Assembly (NCBI GenBank): GCA_016709305.1
Contig: JADJNA010000002.1
Span: 1-40,620 of the forward strand
Source: Candidatus Villigracilis saccharophilus
GTDB taxonomy: Bacteria > Chloroflexota > Anaerolineae > Anaerolineales > Villigracilaceae
Length of the DNA stretch: 40,620 nt
Direction of reading: 5' to 3'
Shown: piece after piece, positions 25,468 to 33,891 of the stretch
Position numbering within the stretch: position 1 is the first letter of the stretch
How the letters are laid out: the number at the start of each line of letters is the position of its first letter
The notes under the pieces: model-generated
Databases searched by the model: none
What the model saw: only the letters and a program-made list of their open reading frames with translations
Told to the model about the DNA's origin: nothing
Made by a program: the position numbers and the translations under genes

Positions 25468-26100
25468 ATGTTGAAAGGGCTTATTGGAAAGAAGATCGGC
25501 ATGACCCAGATCTTCGATGAACAAGGTGTTGCCTTCACGGTAACACTCATCGAAGCTGGGCCATGTTACGTTACCCAGGTACGTATGCCGGAGAAAGAGG
25601 GATATTCTGCGGTGCAACTGGGCTTTGGCGAAGCGAACCCCAAACGCTTAACAAGCGGTCAGTTGGGTCACTTAAAAGCTAATGAGATTTCCCCTGTCCG
25701 CTACTTGCGCGAATTTCGCGCCAAGAATCACGGATTAAATGTCGGTGACAAATTAACTGTCGCCGATGCTTTTGCCGTTGGCGAACGTGTGGATGTGATC
25801 GGTGTCAGCAAAGGCAAGGGCTTTGCCGGAGTTGTAAAACGCTATCACTTCCATGGCATGAACGCCACGCATGGTACATCTGACCGCAATCGTGCGCCCG
25901 GTTCCAGTGGATCGGGTACCACACCAGGTCGTGTCTATAAAGGACACCGAAACTCGGGCCATATGGGCGTGGATCGTGTCACTGCTCAGAACATCAAGAT
26001 CGTCATGGTGGATGCAGAACGGAATCTCCTCGCTATTAATGGCGCGGTTCCTGGTGGCAAGGGTAGTCTCGTCATGATTAAGGAAGCGCGCAAGCAATAG
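25468..26100 (+). CDS. rplC: 50S ribosomal protein L3
   Basis: A 210-residue early-assembly protein near the peptidyl-transferase centre. GLIGKKIGMTQIFDEQG opens it, and GKGFAGVVKRYHFHGMNATHG is the long loop reaching the active centre, with the glutamine methylation site of E. coli L3 lying in the following SGSGTTPGRVYKG region. An in-frame TTG at 25462 stands closer to AGGAG, but ATG 25468 gives the normal N-terminus. Either is possible. rplD is 28 nt downstream. Confidence 0.96.
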   Translation: MLKGLIGKKIGMTQIFDEQGVAFTVTLIEAGPCYVTQVRMPEKEGYSAVQLGFGEANPKRLTSGQLGHLKANEISPVRYLREFRAKNHGLNVGDKLTVADAFAVGERVDVIGVSKGKGFAGVVKRYHFHGMNATHGTSDRNRAPGSSGSGTTPGRVYKGHRNSGHMGVDRVTAQNIKIVMVDAERNLLAINGAVPGGKGSLVMIKEARKQ

Positions 26101-26128
26101 GCGCGCAGGAAACGGGAGCCATATAACC

Positions 26129-26758
26129 ATGAAAGTAGATGTTCTTGATTTGAAGGGTCAGAAAGTCAGCGAGCTGGAATTACCGGCCGCACTTTTTGAA
26201 GCCCCTGTAAATATTGACCTGATGCACCAGGCCTACGTCCGCCAGATGGCGAATGCCCGTCTTGGTACACATCAGACCAAGGTCCGCGGAGAAGTTCGAG
26301 GCGGCGGTCGTAAACCTTTCAAGCAGAAAGGCACTGGTCGCGCCCGTCAGGGTTCAACCAATGCTGCTCAGTGGGTTGGCGGTGGTCGTATCCATACCCC
26401 GCATCCCCGCAGCTATGAACAGCGCATGCCCAAGAAAATGCGCCAGGCTGCCCTGCGCTCTGCATTAACTGCCAAAGCCGCAGATGCTGGTATTGTGATC
26501 GTGGATGGTTTGGACATCCAGGAATCCAAGACCCGTGTCATGGCTGAAGTTTTGGTCAATCTGGTCGGCACTTCCACAGCTCTGCTGGTGATGCCGGTCA
26601 AAGATCAGAATTATGATACAGTCATGCGCTCTGCAAATAATATCGACAACGCGAAGGTTTTGCTCGCCAGCTATTTGAATATCTGCGACCTGCTTACCTT
26701 TGAAAAAGTTGTCATTCCACTAAAAACCATTGATGCGCTTGTTGCGCACCTCGGATAA
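26129..26758 (+). CDS. rplD: 50S ribosomal protein L4
   Basis: A 209-residue protein whose loop lines the peptide exit tunnel. RGGGRKPFKQKGTGRARQGS, about residues 50-70, is that loop, where macrolide-resistance changes occur. PRSYEQRMPKKMRQAALRSAL and the C-terminal VLLASYLNICDLLTFEKVVI complete the fold. In E. coli L4 is the autogenous repressor of this operon, so it could act on the leader upstream of rplC, but no binding site is proven. rplW follows after 11 nt. Confidence 0.96.
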   Translation: MKVDVLDLKGQKVSELELPAALFEAPVNIDLMHQAYVRQMANARLGTHQTKVRGEVRGGGRKPFKQKGTGRARQGSTNAAQWVGGGRIHTPHPRSYEQRMPKKMRQAALRSALTAKAADAGIVIVDGLDIQESKTRVMAEVLVNLVGTSTALLVMPVKDQNYDTVMRSANNIDNAKVLLASYLNICDLLTFEKVVIPLKTIDALVAHLG

Positions 26759-26769
26759 AGGAGAGAGAC

Positions 26770-27075
26770 ATGACTAATCTATATGATGTCCTCGTCCGCC
26801 CATTGGTTACTGAGAAATCAAGTTACCAATCAGGCAAACTCAGCCAGTATTCATTTGTTGTCGCCAATGAAGCGACCCGCACCAGTGTGAAAGATGCAGT
26901 GGAAACCCTGTTTGATGTCACCGTTGCGAGAGTAAATATCCTCAATGCGCCCGCAAAGCGTGGTCGCCGCACCAAAAGTCGTCGTATGCTGGTGCGCCGT
27001 TCTGCGTTCAAAAAGGCCATTGTTACCCTTGCCGAGGGAAGCAAACCCCTCGAGATCTTTGAAGGGGTGCAATAA
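26770..27075 (+). CDS. rplW: 50S ribosomal protein L23
   Basis: A 101-residue protein at the tunnel exit that docks trigger factor and signal recognition particle. DVLVRPLVTEKSSYQSG, YSFVVANEATRTSVKDAVETLFDVTVARVNILN and GRRTKSRR are diagnostic. Its TAA shares a base with the ATG of rplB (TAATG), so ribosomes probably pass straight on. GGAGAGAG precedes the start. Confidence 0.96.
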   Translation: MTNLYDVLVRPLVTEKSSYQSGKLSQYSFVVANEATRTSVKDAVETLFDVTVARVNILNAPAKRGRRTKSRRMLVRRSAFKKAIVTLAEGSKPLEIFEGVQ

Positions 27076-27911
27076 TGGCAGTAAAAAAGTATAAACCAAT
27101 AACACCCGGTATGCGCGATATGACCGGTCATACTTTTGAAGAGATCACCAAGAGCAAGCCAGAACGCTCCTTGTTGGTTAACCGACAGGGGCACGGCGGA
27201 CGTAATGCTCAAGGCCGCGTTACCGTTCGTCATCGTGGCGGAGGCGCTCGTCGCTTCATCCGTATTGTCGATTTCAAACGCGAGAAACATGGCATTCCTG
27301 CAAAAGTGGCGGCGGTTGAGTACGATCCCAATCGCACAGCCCGCCTCGCGCTTCTTTTTTATGTTGATGGCGAGAAGCGCTATATTATTGCTCCGTTGGA
27401 ATTGAAGGTTGGTGACACTATTGTCTCAGGTCCAGATGCTGAAATTCGACCTGGAAATTCCCTTCCTATCAGCAATATCCCGATCGGTACTTTGATCCAC
27501 AACATCGAGATCAAAGCTGGCAAAGGCGCGCAAATGGTTCGCACCGCAGGCGGCGCCGCACAATTGCTTGCTAAAGAAGGTGATTTTGCCCAGATTCGTA
27601 TGCCTTCTGGTGAAGTTCGCCTCATTCATCAGGTCTGTTACGCAACGATTGGCCAGATCGGTAATCTTGATCATGGCAATGTCAAACTGGGTAAGGCTGG
27701 CCGCAAACGTCACATGGGCATCCGCCCGACTGTCCGCGGTACTGCGATGAGTCCTCGCGACCATCCACATGGTGGTGGTGAAGGCCGCCAGCCCGTCGGT
27801 CTTGCTGGTCCTAAGAGCCCGTGGGGTAAACCCACTCTCGGAAAGAAGACCCGCACGAACAAGAAGACCGACCAGTACATTGTGCGCCGTGCCAATAAGA
27901 CGAGCCGCTAA
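27075..27911 (+). CDS. rplB: 50S ribosomal protein L2
   Basis: A 278-residue protein needed for subunit joining and peptidyl transfer. RQGHGGRNAQGRVTVRHRGGGARRFIR and the C-terminal MSPRDHPHGGGEGRQPVG hold the conserved histidine and the loop approaching 23S rRNA. Start and stop fit closely between neighbours: one base shared with rplW, 22 nt to rpsS. Length is the usual 270-280. Confidence 0.97.
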   Translation: MAVKKYKPITPGMRDMTGHTFEEITKSKPERSLLVNRQGHGGRNAQGRVTVRHRGGGARRFIRIVDFKREKHGIPAKVAAVEYDPNRTARLALLFYVDGEKRYIIAPLELKVGDTIVSGPDAEIRPGNSLPISNIPIGTLIHNIEIKAGKGAQMVRTAGGAAQLLAKEGDFAQIRMPSGEVRLIHQVCYATIGQIGNLDHGNVKLGKAGRKRHMGIRPTVRGTAMSPRDHPHGGGEGRQPVGLAGPKSPWGKPTLGKKTRTNKKTDQYIVRRANKTSR

Positions 27912-27933
27912 GAATTAGACGAGGTACGCATAT

Positions 27934-28212
27934 ATGTCAAGATCATTGAAAAAAGGCCCTTTTATTGAGACAAAGCTTCTCAAGCGAATTGAGGCCATGA
28001 ACCAGAAAAATGAAAAGAAAGTTGTCCGCACATGGAGCCGCGCATCTGTGATTTTCCCTCAGATGGTGGGGCACACCATTGCAGTGCATGATGGACGTCG
28101 CCACGTTCCGATCTATATTACAGAAAACATGGTCGGTCATCGATTGGGCGAATTTGCCCCGACGCGCACGTTCCGTGGTCATCAGACCAGTGAGAAAGCC
28201 GCCGCGGCGTAA
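27934..28212 (+). CDS. rpsS: 30S ribosomal protein S19
   Basis: A 92-residue head protein that contacts the A-site tRNA region with S13. SRSLKKGPFIETKLLKRI, RTWSRASVIFPQMVGHTIAVHDGRRHVPIYITENMVGHRLGEFAPTRTF is canonical from end to end. The start ATG 27934 is preceded by GAGGTACGC. rplV begins 10 nt after the stop. Confidence 0.97.
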   Translation: MSRSLKKGPFIETKLLKRIEAMNQKNEKKVVRTWSRASVIFPQMVGHTIAVHDGRRHVPIYITENMVGHRLGEFAPTRTFRGHQTSEKAAAA

Positions 28213-28222
28213 GGAGAGAGAC

Positions 28223-28564
28223 ATGAGTGATATTCACGCAAAAATTAACAACCTCTCCCTGTCTGCGCAAAAAGTCCGCATTGTAATTGATATGGTGCGT
28301 GGCAAAAGCGCAAATGAGGCGTTGGAAATACTTCGCTTCGTGAACAAGCGCGCAGCTTTACCTGTACAGAAATTGGTTGCCTCCGCAGTAGCCAATGCTG
28401 AAGAGAACTTTGGTGTCAGCCGTGACGACCTGTTTGTGGCCAAGATTACAGCCGATGAAGCTCCTACACGTAAATGGAGACGTTTTGGTGCCCGTGGCCG
28501 TTTCAAGCCGATATTGCGCCGCAGTTCACATGTAACTGTCATATTACGCGAGCGCGGAGCATAA
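28223..28564 (+). CDS. rplV: 50S ribosomal protein L22
   Basis: A 113-residue protein with a hairpin extending into the exit tunnel. LSAQKVRIVIDMVRGKSANEALEIL and KWRRFGARGRFKPILRRSSHVTVIL show the globular part and the beta hairpin. A frame open from 28079 lies within rpsS and is not real. I start at ATG 28223 after AAGGAGAG. rpsC is 10 nt downstream. Confidence 0.96.
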   Translation: MSDIHAKINNLSLSAQKVRIVIDMVRGKSANEALEILRFVNKRAALPVQKLVASAVANAEENFGVSRDDLFVAKITADEAPTRKWRRFGARGRFKPILRRSSHVTVILRERGA

Positions 28565-28574
28565 GGAGAATTAT

Positions 28575-29324
28575 ATGGGTCGTAAAGTACATCCTATTGG
28601 TTTTCGTCTAGGGATCAATCAACCCTGGGGCGGCCGTTGGTTCGCTGAAGGAAATCTATATCGCCAGCAATTACACCAGGATTTTGCCATTCGCACTTTG
28701 TTGCTTGGCAAATTGTCCAAGGGTGGCTGGGCTGCCAGTGAAAAGGTTCGGGAGCTTCGCAAGCAAATGCCTGACTCGATCAGTGACGGCAAAGCTGGCA
28801 TCTCACGAGTAGATGTGGAACGTACTCCGGGCAAGGTCCGCATTTCAATTCACACCGCCAAACCCGGTATTTTGATTGGGCGTAAGGGCGAAGGCGTGAA
28901 AAAAATCCGCCAGGCACTCGAAGCATTGGTTGGCAAGAAGATTGATTTGGACATTAAAGAAATCTCCTCGCCAGATACAGACGCCATGTTGGTTGCAAAG
29001 AATATCGCTGACCAGCTTGAACGACGTATTGCATACCGCCGCGCAATGAAACGCGCCATTCAGCAAGCCATCAAGCAGGGCGCTGAAGGGATCAAGATCC
29101 TTTGCGGTGGACGCTTGGGTGGTGCTGAAATGTCACGTGACGTATGGTTGCGCGAAGGACGAGTGCCTTTGCAGACCCTGCGTGCGAACCTTGATTTTGC
29201 AACAACTGAGGCTTCCACAACCTATGGCCAGATCGGTATCAAAGTCTGGATCTATAAAGGTGAAGCTCAGCCAAATGTTGAAGAAAAAGTTGAAGCAACT
29301 GAAGGCGTATACGTCAGCGAGTAA
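28575..29324 (+). CDS. rpsC: 30S ribosomal protein S3
   Basis: A 249-residue protein at the mRNA entry pore. GRKVHPIGFRLGINQPW begins it. The KH domain is marked by GILIGRKGEGVKKIR, and the second domain has RRAMKRAIQQAIKQGAEGIKILCGGRLGGAEMSR. The C-terminal tail is acidic (EEKVEATEGVYVSE) and a little longer than in E. coli, which is common. AAGGAG lies before the ATG. Confidence 0.97.
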   Translation: MGRKVHPIGFRLGINQPWGGRWFAEGNLYRQQLHQDFAIRTLLLGKLSKGGWAASEKVRELRKQMPDSISDGKAGISRVDVERTPGKVRISIHTAKPGILIGRKGEGVKKIRQALEALVGKKIDLDIKEISSPDTDAMLVAKNIADQLERRIAYRRAMKRAIQQAIKQGAEGIKILCGGRLGGAEMSRDVWLREGRVPLQTLRANLDFATTEASTTYGQIGIKVWIYKGEAQPNVEEKVEATEGVYVSE

Positions 29325-29354
29325 TCGCGATGTAGCTGAGATGAGGTATTTGAG

Positions 29355-29774
29355 ATGTTGATGCCAAAACGTGTTAAGTGGCGCAAGCAGATGCGCGGTC
29401 GCATGACAGGTAAAGCTCTCCGCGGGGCGGAAGTTTCCTTCGGCGAATTCGGTCTGCAGGCGTTGGAACCGGGCTGGATTACAGCCCGTCAAATTGAAGC
29501 GGCTCGTCGCACGATCGTTCGTGGGATGAAGCGTCGCGGCAAGATCTGGATCCGAATTTTCCCGGCCAAGCCGTACACTCACAAGCCGCCAGAAACCCGC
29601 ATGGGTTCTGGTAAAGGTAACGTGGAATACTACGTTGCTCCAGTCAAGCCTGGTCGCGTGATGTTCGAGGTCAGTGGTTTGTCTGCGGATGTTGCGATAG
29701 CGGCTTTGAAGAGCGCTCAGTACAAGTTCTCCATCAAAACAAAAGTTGTTGGTCGCTTTGCAGGAGGAGAATAA
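29355..29774 (+). CDS. rplP: 50S ribosomal protein L16
   Basis: A 139-residue protein that orients the A-site and P-site tRNA ends. MLMPKRVKWRKQMRGRMTGKA, FGEFGLQALEPGWITARQIEAARR and TRMGSGKGNVEYYVAPVKPGR are typical. rpmC starts 2 nt after the stop, within the sequence carrying the AGGAGG site of the next gene. Confidence 0.97.
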   Translation: MLMPKRVKWRKQMRGRMTGKALRGAEVSFGEFGLQALEPGWITARQIEAARRTIVRGMKRRGKIWIRIFPAKPYTHKPPETRMGSGKGNVEYYVAPVKPGRVMFEVSGLSADVAIAALKSAQYKFSIKTKVVGRFAGGE

Positions 29775-29776
29775 GT

Positions 29777-29992
29777 ATGAAGGCTATGAAAGTGGAAGAT
29801 ATCCGCAAAATGGCGGCGGAAGAAATTCGAACAAAGATCGCCGATGCGCGTGAAGAAATGATGAAGCTGCGTTTTCAGCAGGTGACCGGTCAGTTGACTG
29901 ACTCAAGCCGCTTGACTTTCTTGCGCCGCGACATCGCCCGCATGGAAACGATCCTGCGCGAAACCGAACGCGCCGCTGTGGAAGGTGCATAA
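29777..29992 (+). CDS. rpmC: 50S ribosomal protein L29
   Basis: A 71-residue two-helix protein at the tunnel exit next to L23. VEDIRKMAAEEIRTKIADAREEMMKLRFQ and RLTFLRRDIARMETILRE fit the coiled-coil-like fold. Starts at ATG 29777 and ATG 29786 are both in frame; the first has AGGAGG at a good distance. The final base of its TAA is the first of the rpsQ start (TAATG). Confidence 0.95.
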   Translation: MKAMKVEDIRKMAAEEIRTKIADAREEMMKLRFQQVTGQLTDSSRLTFLRRDIARMETILRETERAAVEGA

Positions 29993-30264
29993 TGAATAAT
30001 CGTCGTCGTATGACTGGTGTCGTCACCAGCAATAAAATGACCAAGACTGTCGTAGTCGAGATCACCCGCAAGTTCCGACATCCTCTTTACCAAAAGGTGG
30101 TGTACTCGAGCTCACGCGTGAAGGCGCATGACGAGATTGGCTGTCAGATTGGTGATGAGGTCCAGATCGTTGAGACCCGTCCGCTGTCTCGTGATAAGCG
30201 TTGGGCTGTTGAGGCTGTTGTCAAACGCGAGATCCGCACAGCTGATCAAGGCGTAGGAGAATAA
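29992..30264 (+). CDS. rpsQ: 30S ribosomal protein S17
   Basis: A 90-residue OB-fold protein of the small-subunit body. RRRMTGVVTSNKMTKTVVVEITRKFRHPLYQKVV and HDEIGCQIGDEVQIVETRPLSRDKRWAV are diagnostic. It overlaps rpmC by one base, and rplN follows after 3 nt. Confidence 0.96.
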   Translation: MNNRRRMTGVVTSNKMTKTVVVEITRKFRHPLYQKVVYSSSRVKAHDEIGCQIGDEVQIVETRPLSRDKRWAVEAVVKREIRTADQGVGE

Positions 30265-30267
30265 ACT

Positions 30268-30639
30268 ATGCTTCAGCATGAGTCTCGATTAAAAGTTGCC
30301 GATAATACCGGCGCGCGCGAATTGCTCGTCATCCATGTGCTGGGTGGTTCACGTCGCAAGTATGGATCGATTGGCGATGTTGTGGTTGCAACTGTAAAAG
30401 CCGCCGCACCGCAAGGTTCTGTGAAGAAAAGCGAAGTTGTAAAGGCCGTCATTGTGCGCTGCACAAAGGAATGGCGCCGAGAAGATGGCTCTTACATCCG
30501 CTTTGATGATAACGCCGCGGTTATTTTGGATGCCGATGGCGAAAACCCGAGGGGCACACGTATTTTTGGACCTGTTGCGCGCGAATTGCGCGACATGGGC
30601 TACATGAAAATCGTGTCGCTTGCCCCGGAAGTACTGTAG
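30268..30639 (+). CDS. rplN: 50S ribosomal protein L14
   Basis: A 123-residue barrel protein at the subunit interface, bridging to 16S rRNA. MLQHESRLKVADNTGARELLVIHVLGG and SYIRFDDNAAVILDADGENPRGTRIFGPVARELR are the standard motifs. Length is 122-123 in nearly all bacteria. It lies 3 nt after rpsQ and 9 nt before rplX. Confidence 0.97.
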   Translation: MLQHESRLKVADNTGARELLVIHVLGGSRRKYGSIGDVVVATVKAAAPQGSVKKSEVVKAVIVRCTKEWRREDGSYIRFDDNAAVILDADGENPRGTRIFGPVARELRDMGYMKIVSLAPEVL

Positions 30640-30648
30640 GAGCGAAGA

Positions 30649-30981
30649 ATGAAAGTTAAGATTCGAAAAGGCGATACAGTAGAAGTGATCAGTGGCCGCC
30701 TGGAAGACAAAGGAAAACGCGGTGAGGTTATTAATGTTTTCATTGATGATCGTCGCGTAGTTGTGCAAGGTGTCAATATCCGCACCAAGCACAAGAAACA
30801 AGTTCAGACCGGCGCGAACCGCCAGATGAACCCGGGCCGTATCCAGTTTGAAGGGCCAGTCGACATCTCGAATGTGATGCTCGTCTGCCCCAAATGCAGT
30901 GAGACCACGCGTGTCAGCGTTCAACGCGACGAAGCGGGTGCACACCGTGTTTGTAAGAACTGTGAAGCCGCGATTGACTAG
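30649..30981 (+). CDS. rplX: 50S ribosomal protein L24
   Basis: A 110-residue KOW-domain protein that starts large-subunit folding. KIRKGDTVEVISGRLEDKGKRGEVI is the KOW motif. Near the C-terminus two CxxC pairs, CPKC and CKNC, form a zinc ribbon seen in many but not all L24 proteins. rplE is 16 nt downstream. Confidence 0.96.
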   Translation: MKVKIRKGDTVEVISGRLEDKGKRGEVINVFIDDRRVVVQGVNIRTKHKKQVQTGANRQMNPGRIQFEGPVDISNVMLVCPKCSETTRVSVQRDEAGAHRVCKNCEAAID

Positions 30982-30997
30982 GCCGTGGAGCGTATAA

Positions 30998-31549
30998 ATG
31001 AACAGAATGCAAGAACTCTATAATGTTGAAGTGGCCCCGGCCCTGTTCAAGTCGTTCGGTTTCAAGAATGTTATGCAGGTGCCTCGCATTGAAAAGATCG
31101 TTGTCAATATCGGTCTAGGCGAAGCGATGGATAACCCGAAAGCTCTTGATGCCGCAACTGCAGACTTGGCTACGATCACAACTCAGAAGCCTGTGCAGAC
31201 CAAGGCGCGCAAAAGCATTGCGAACTTCAAATTGCGCGAAGGACGTCTCATTGGTGCAAAGGTGACTTTGCGCGGACCCCGCATGTGGGCTTTCTTTGAC
31301 CGTCTCGTGAACATTGCCCTGCCTCGTGTGCGCGATTTTCGCGGTATTTCCAGCAACGCCTTTGATGGCCGCGGGAATTACACACTTGGCCTCAAAGATC
31401 AGTTGGTTTTCCCCGAGATCGAGTACGATAAGATCGATAAATTGCGCGGTATGGAAGTTACTATTGTGACTTCTGCCGAAAATGATGATCAGGCTCGCGC
31501 ATTGTTGCAATTGCTCGGAATGCCGTTCAGTAGCAAGAAGGATGCTTAA
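30998..31549 (+). CDS. rplE: 50S ribosomal protein L5
   Basis: A 183-residue protein that carries 5S rRNA with L18 and touches the P-site tRNA. RIEKIVVNIGLGEA, QKPVQTKARKSIANFKLREG, GAKVTLRG and GRGNYTLGLKDQLVFPEIEYDKID fit throughout. rpsN begins 3 nt after the stop. Confidence 0.97.
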   Translation: MNRMQELYNVEVAPALFKSFGFKNVMQVPRIEKIVVNIGLGEAMDNPKALDAATADLATITTQKPVQTKARKSIANFKLREGRLIGAKVTLRGPRMWAFFDRLVNIALPRVRDFRGISSNAFDGRGNYTLGLKDQLVFPEIEYDKIDKLRGMEVTIVTSAENDDQARALLQLLGMPFSSKKDA

Positions 31550-31552
31550 CCT

Positions 31553-31735
31553 ATGGCAAAAAAATGTATGCAATATCGTGAACTGCGCCGCAAACACGCT
31601 GTGCAGGTAAGAAATCGCTGTCAGCGTTGTGGACGTCCGCGCGGTTTTATTCGTCGCTTTGGTTTATGCCGTATTTGCTTCCGCGAATTGGCATTGACAG
31701 GCAAAATCCCCGGCGTCGTAAAGGCGTCCTGGTAA
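31553..31735 (+). CDS. rpsN: 30S ribosomal protein S14, zinc (type Z) form
   Basis: A 60-residue S14. NRCQRCGRPRGFIRRFGLCRICFREL holds the two CxxC pairs that bind zinc, and the protein is about 40 residues shorter than the zinc-free form. The C-terminus reads IPGVVKASW, as usual. It lies tightly between rplE and rpsH. Confidence 0.97.
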   Translation: MAKKCMQYRELRRKHAVQVRNRCQRCGRPRGFIRRFGLCRICFRELALTGKIPGVVKASW

Positions 31736-31753
31736 CCCAGGAGGAGGTAAATT

Positions 31754-32167
31754 ATGTCATTTACTGATCCGATCGCTGATATGTTGACTCGCATTCGCAA
31801 CGCTGTGCTCGCTGGCCATGCTCAGGTTGCTATGCCCAACTCAAAGATTAAAGTCGAGATCGCCAAGATCCTCAAAGATGAAGGCTTTCTCGAAGGTTAT
31901 GAAGTGGTAGATGGTGAGCACGAAGTTCAGAAGGTTCTGCGCGTCAAGCTGAAATATGTTGGCGAGCGCCGCGAACGACGCGCTGTTCTGTCTGGTCTGG
32001 AACGTGTTAGCAAACCAGGCCGCCGCATCTACACCAAGAAGACGGACATTCCGTGGGTGCTTTCAGGTATTGGCGTTGCCATTATCTCCACTCCCAAGGG
32101 TGTCATGACCGGCGTACGCGCTCGACAGTTGGGTGTGGGCGGCGAGATCATCTGCAAGGTGTGGTAG
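31754..32167 (+). CDS. rpsH: 30S ribosomal protein S8
   Basis: A 137-residue primary binder of the central 16S domain. DPIADMLTRIRNAVLAGHAQVAMPNSKIK and the C-terminal block ISTPKGVMTGVRARQLGVGGEIICKVW are characteristic. In E. coli S8 represses the spc operon from a site in rplE; no site is proven here. AGGAGGTAAATT precedes the ATG. Confidence 0.97.
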   Translation: MSFTDPIADMLTRIRNAVLAGHAQVAMPNSKIKVEIAKILKDEGFLEGYEVVDGEHEVQKVLRVKLKYVGERRERRAVLSGLERVSKPGRRIYTKKTDIPWVLSGIGVAIISTPKGVMTGVRARQLGVGGEIICKVW

Positions 32168-32177
32168 GAGGTTTATC

Positions 32178-32726
32178 GTGTCCCGCATTGGTCGTTTGCC
32201 TATAGTTATTCCCAATGGCGTGCAGGTGAACCTGAATGGTTCTGACGTCAGTGTAAAAGGTCCGAAAGGCGAAATGAAACGATTGTTTTCCAGTTCGATT
32301 GGAATTACCCTGGAGAATAATCAGTTGAGTTTCACCCGCAATTCGGAAAACCCCGCGGATCGCGCGATGCATGGCACTACCCGTGCGGTGCTTGCGAATA
32401 TGATCCACGGTGTCAGCAAGGGTTTTGAAGTGGTTCTGGAAGTGGAAGGCGTGGGCTACCGCGCTGAAATGGACGGAAAGAACCTTGCATTATTTGTTGG
32501 TTATTCACACCCGGTCAAGATGGAACCCCCGGCGGGTGTCTCGTTTGAAACAGATGCGAAGACCCGCTCGATTAAGGTGTTGGGCTTCGACAAAGAGCTG
32601 GTCGGCCAGATCGCTGCGAATATTCGTAAGGTACGTCCACCTGAGCCCTACCATGGCAAGGGTATACGTTATCGAGGCGAAAAGATTCGCCGCAAGGCTG
32701 GCAAGGCCGGAAAAGGAGCCAAGTAA
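32178..32726 (+). CDS. rplF: 50S ribosomal protein L6
   Basis: A 182-residue two-domain protein near the GTPase-associated region. SRIGRLPIVIPNGVQV, SVKGPKGEMKR and RKVRPPEPYHGKGIRYRGEKIRRKAGK are standard. The start is GTG 32178, which follows AGGAGG and gives the normal N-terminus. A longer frame from 32133 overlaps rpsH and is not real. rplR is 3 nt downstream. Confidence 0.96.
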   Translation: MSRIGRLPIVIPNGVQVNLNGSDVSVKGPKGEMKRLFSSSIGITLENNQLSFTRNSENPADRAMHGTTRAVLANMIHGVSKGFEVVLEVEGVGYRAEMDGKNLALFVGYSHPVKMEPPAGVSFETDAKTRSIKVLGFDKELVGQIAANIRKVRPPEPYHGKGIRYRGEKIRRKAGKAGKGAK

Positions 32727-32729
32727 CCC

Positions 32730-33095
32730 ATGGCTAAGAAAACTCGTTCTATTGCTCGTGAACGCCGCCACATCCGTGTGCGCAAACATGTCTCTGGTAC
32801 AACAAACCGTCCGCGTTTGAATGTGTATAAGAGCCTGACCGGAATCTATGCTCAGATCATCGATGATATGGAGGGGAATACCCTTATCTCCGCTTCGACG
32901 ATTGACAAGGAACTGCGTGAGAAGATGAAAGGTCTGAAGAAAATCGAACAGGCGAAAGCCATTGGTCAGGCAGTTGCTGAACGCGCCAAATCCAAAGGAA
33001 TCTCGACTGTTGTGTTCGATCGTGGCGGCTTCCGTTATGTCGGGCGTGTCAAGGCCTTGGCCGATGGTGCGCGCGAAGGCGGCTTGCAATTCTAG
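32730..33095 (+). CDS. rplR: 50S ribosomal protein L18
   Basis: A 121-residue 5S rRNA binder. RHIRVRKHVSGTTNRPRLNVYKSLTGIYAQIIDD and the C-terminal VVFDRGGFRYVGRVKALADGAREGGLQF are the conserved blocks. A 47-nt gap, long for this operon, precedes rpsE and has no evident hairpin. Confidence 0.97.
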   Translation: MAKKTRSIARERRHIRVRKHVSGTTNRPRLNVYKSLTGIYAQIIDDMEGNTLISASTIDKELREKMKGLKKIEQAKAIGQAVAERAKSKGISTVVFDRGGFRYVGRVKALADGAREGGLQF

Positions 33096-33142
33096 AAGTT
33101 GTAGTGGCGGCCTAAGTCGTTACTGCGTTACTGGAGAAAGAT

Positions 33143-33691
33143 ATGGCAGAAAAGAAATTTGAAAAACAACAGCAGTTTGAGGTGCAGGACGGTTTTGAAG
33201 AGCGTGTCATTGAGATTGCCCGCGTTTCAAAAGTAGTCAAAGGCGGGCGTCGCTTCAGATTCCGCGTGACCGTCGTCGTTGGTGACAAGAACGGAACGAT
33301 CGGCATGGGGGTTGGGAAGGCGAATGCCGTACCTGACGCGATGCGCAAAGCTTCCGAGCGGGCGCGCAAAGATTTGCGGGTAGTCAATCTTTCCAGCACA
33401 ACCATTCCTCATGAGTCTTTGGGCAAGGTTGCTGGTGCGAGAGTCTTCCTCAAGCCTGCATCTGCTGGGACCGGCGTTATTGCGGCAGGCGGCGTGCGCG
33501 CTGTTTTGGAAGTCGCTGGCGTGCGTGATATTCTCACCAAATCCATGGGAAGTGCGAATGTGCTTAATGTGGTAATGGCAACCTTTGGCGCTCTGGATGG
33601 ACTACGTTCACCGGCTGTTGAAGCGGCTCGCCGCGGCAAACGCGCGGAAGAGTTATTGCCCTTCTGGGAACGGAGAAAGCAACATGCCTAA
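33143..33691 (+). CDS. rpsE: 30S ribosomal protein S5
   Basis: A 182-residue accuracy protein at the mRNA entry side. ERVIEIARVSKVVKGGRRFRFRVTVVVGD and GVGKANAVPDAMRKASERARKDL form the double-stranded-RNA-binding fold; the rest is the S5 C-terminal domain with GVRAVLEVAGVRDILTKSMGSAN. Its last 8 bases overlap the start of rpmD. Confidence 0.97.
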   Translation: MAEKKFEKQQQFEVQDGFEERVIEIARVSKVVKGGRRFRFRVTVVVGDKNGTIGMGVGKANAVPDAMRKASERARKDLRVVNLSSTTIPHESLGKVAGARVFLKPASAGTGVIAAGGVRAVLEVAGVRDILTKSMGSANVLNVVMATFGALDGLRSPAVEAARRGKRAEELLPFWERRKQHA

Positions 33692-33881
33692 GCAGGAAAC
33701 TACCGGCAAGACAATACGTGTCACCTGGGTAAAAAGCGATATTGGCTTTCCCAAGGATCAAAAAGCCACAGTAAAAGCGCTTGGATTGCGCCGTTTACAT
33801 CAAACTGTTGAGCACAAGGATACACCCGCTTTGCGCGGTATGTTGAACAAAATCATCCATTTGCTCAAGATCGAAGAGTAG
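33684..33881 (+). CDS. rpmD: 50S ribosomal protein L30
   Basis: A 65-residue protein, slightly longer than the common 58-60. IRVTWVKSDIGFPKDQKATVKALGLRRLHQTVEHKDTPALRGMLNKIIHLLKIEE is L30 from strand to end. A frame open from 33585 is a shadow of rpsE. ATG 33684 overlaps the rpsE stop by 8 bases, and GGAG lies inside rpsE just upstream. Confidence 0.95.
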   Translation: MPKQETTGKTIRVTWVKSDIGFPKDQKATVKALGLRRLHQTVEHKDTPALRGMLNKIIHLLKIEE

Positions 33882-33891
33882 GTTTAATATT

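Noticed and set aside
28079..28222. Extension of the L22 frame into rpsS
   Set aside because: Shadow of rpsS; L22 begins at ATG 28223 after AAGGAGAG.
30349..30945. 198-codon minus-strand open frame opposite rplN and rplX
   Set aside because: Antisense to two certain ribosomal genes.
32505..33089. 194-codon minus-strand open frame opposite rplF and rplR
   Set aside because: Antisense shadow of certain ribosomal genes.
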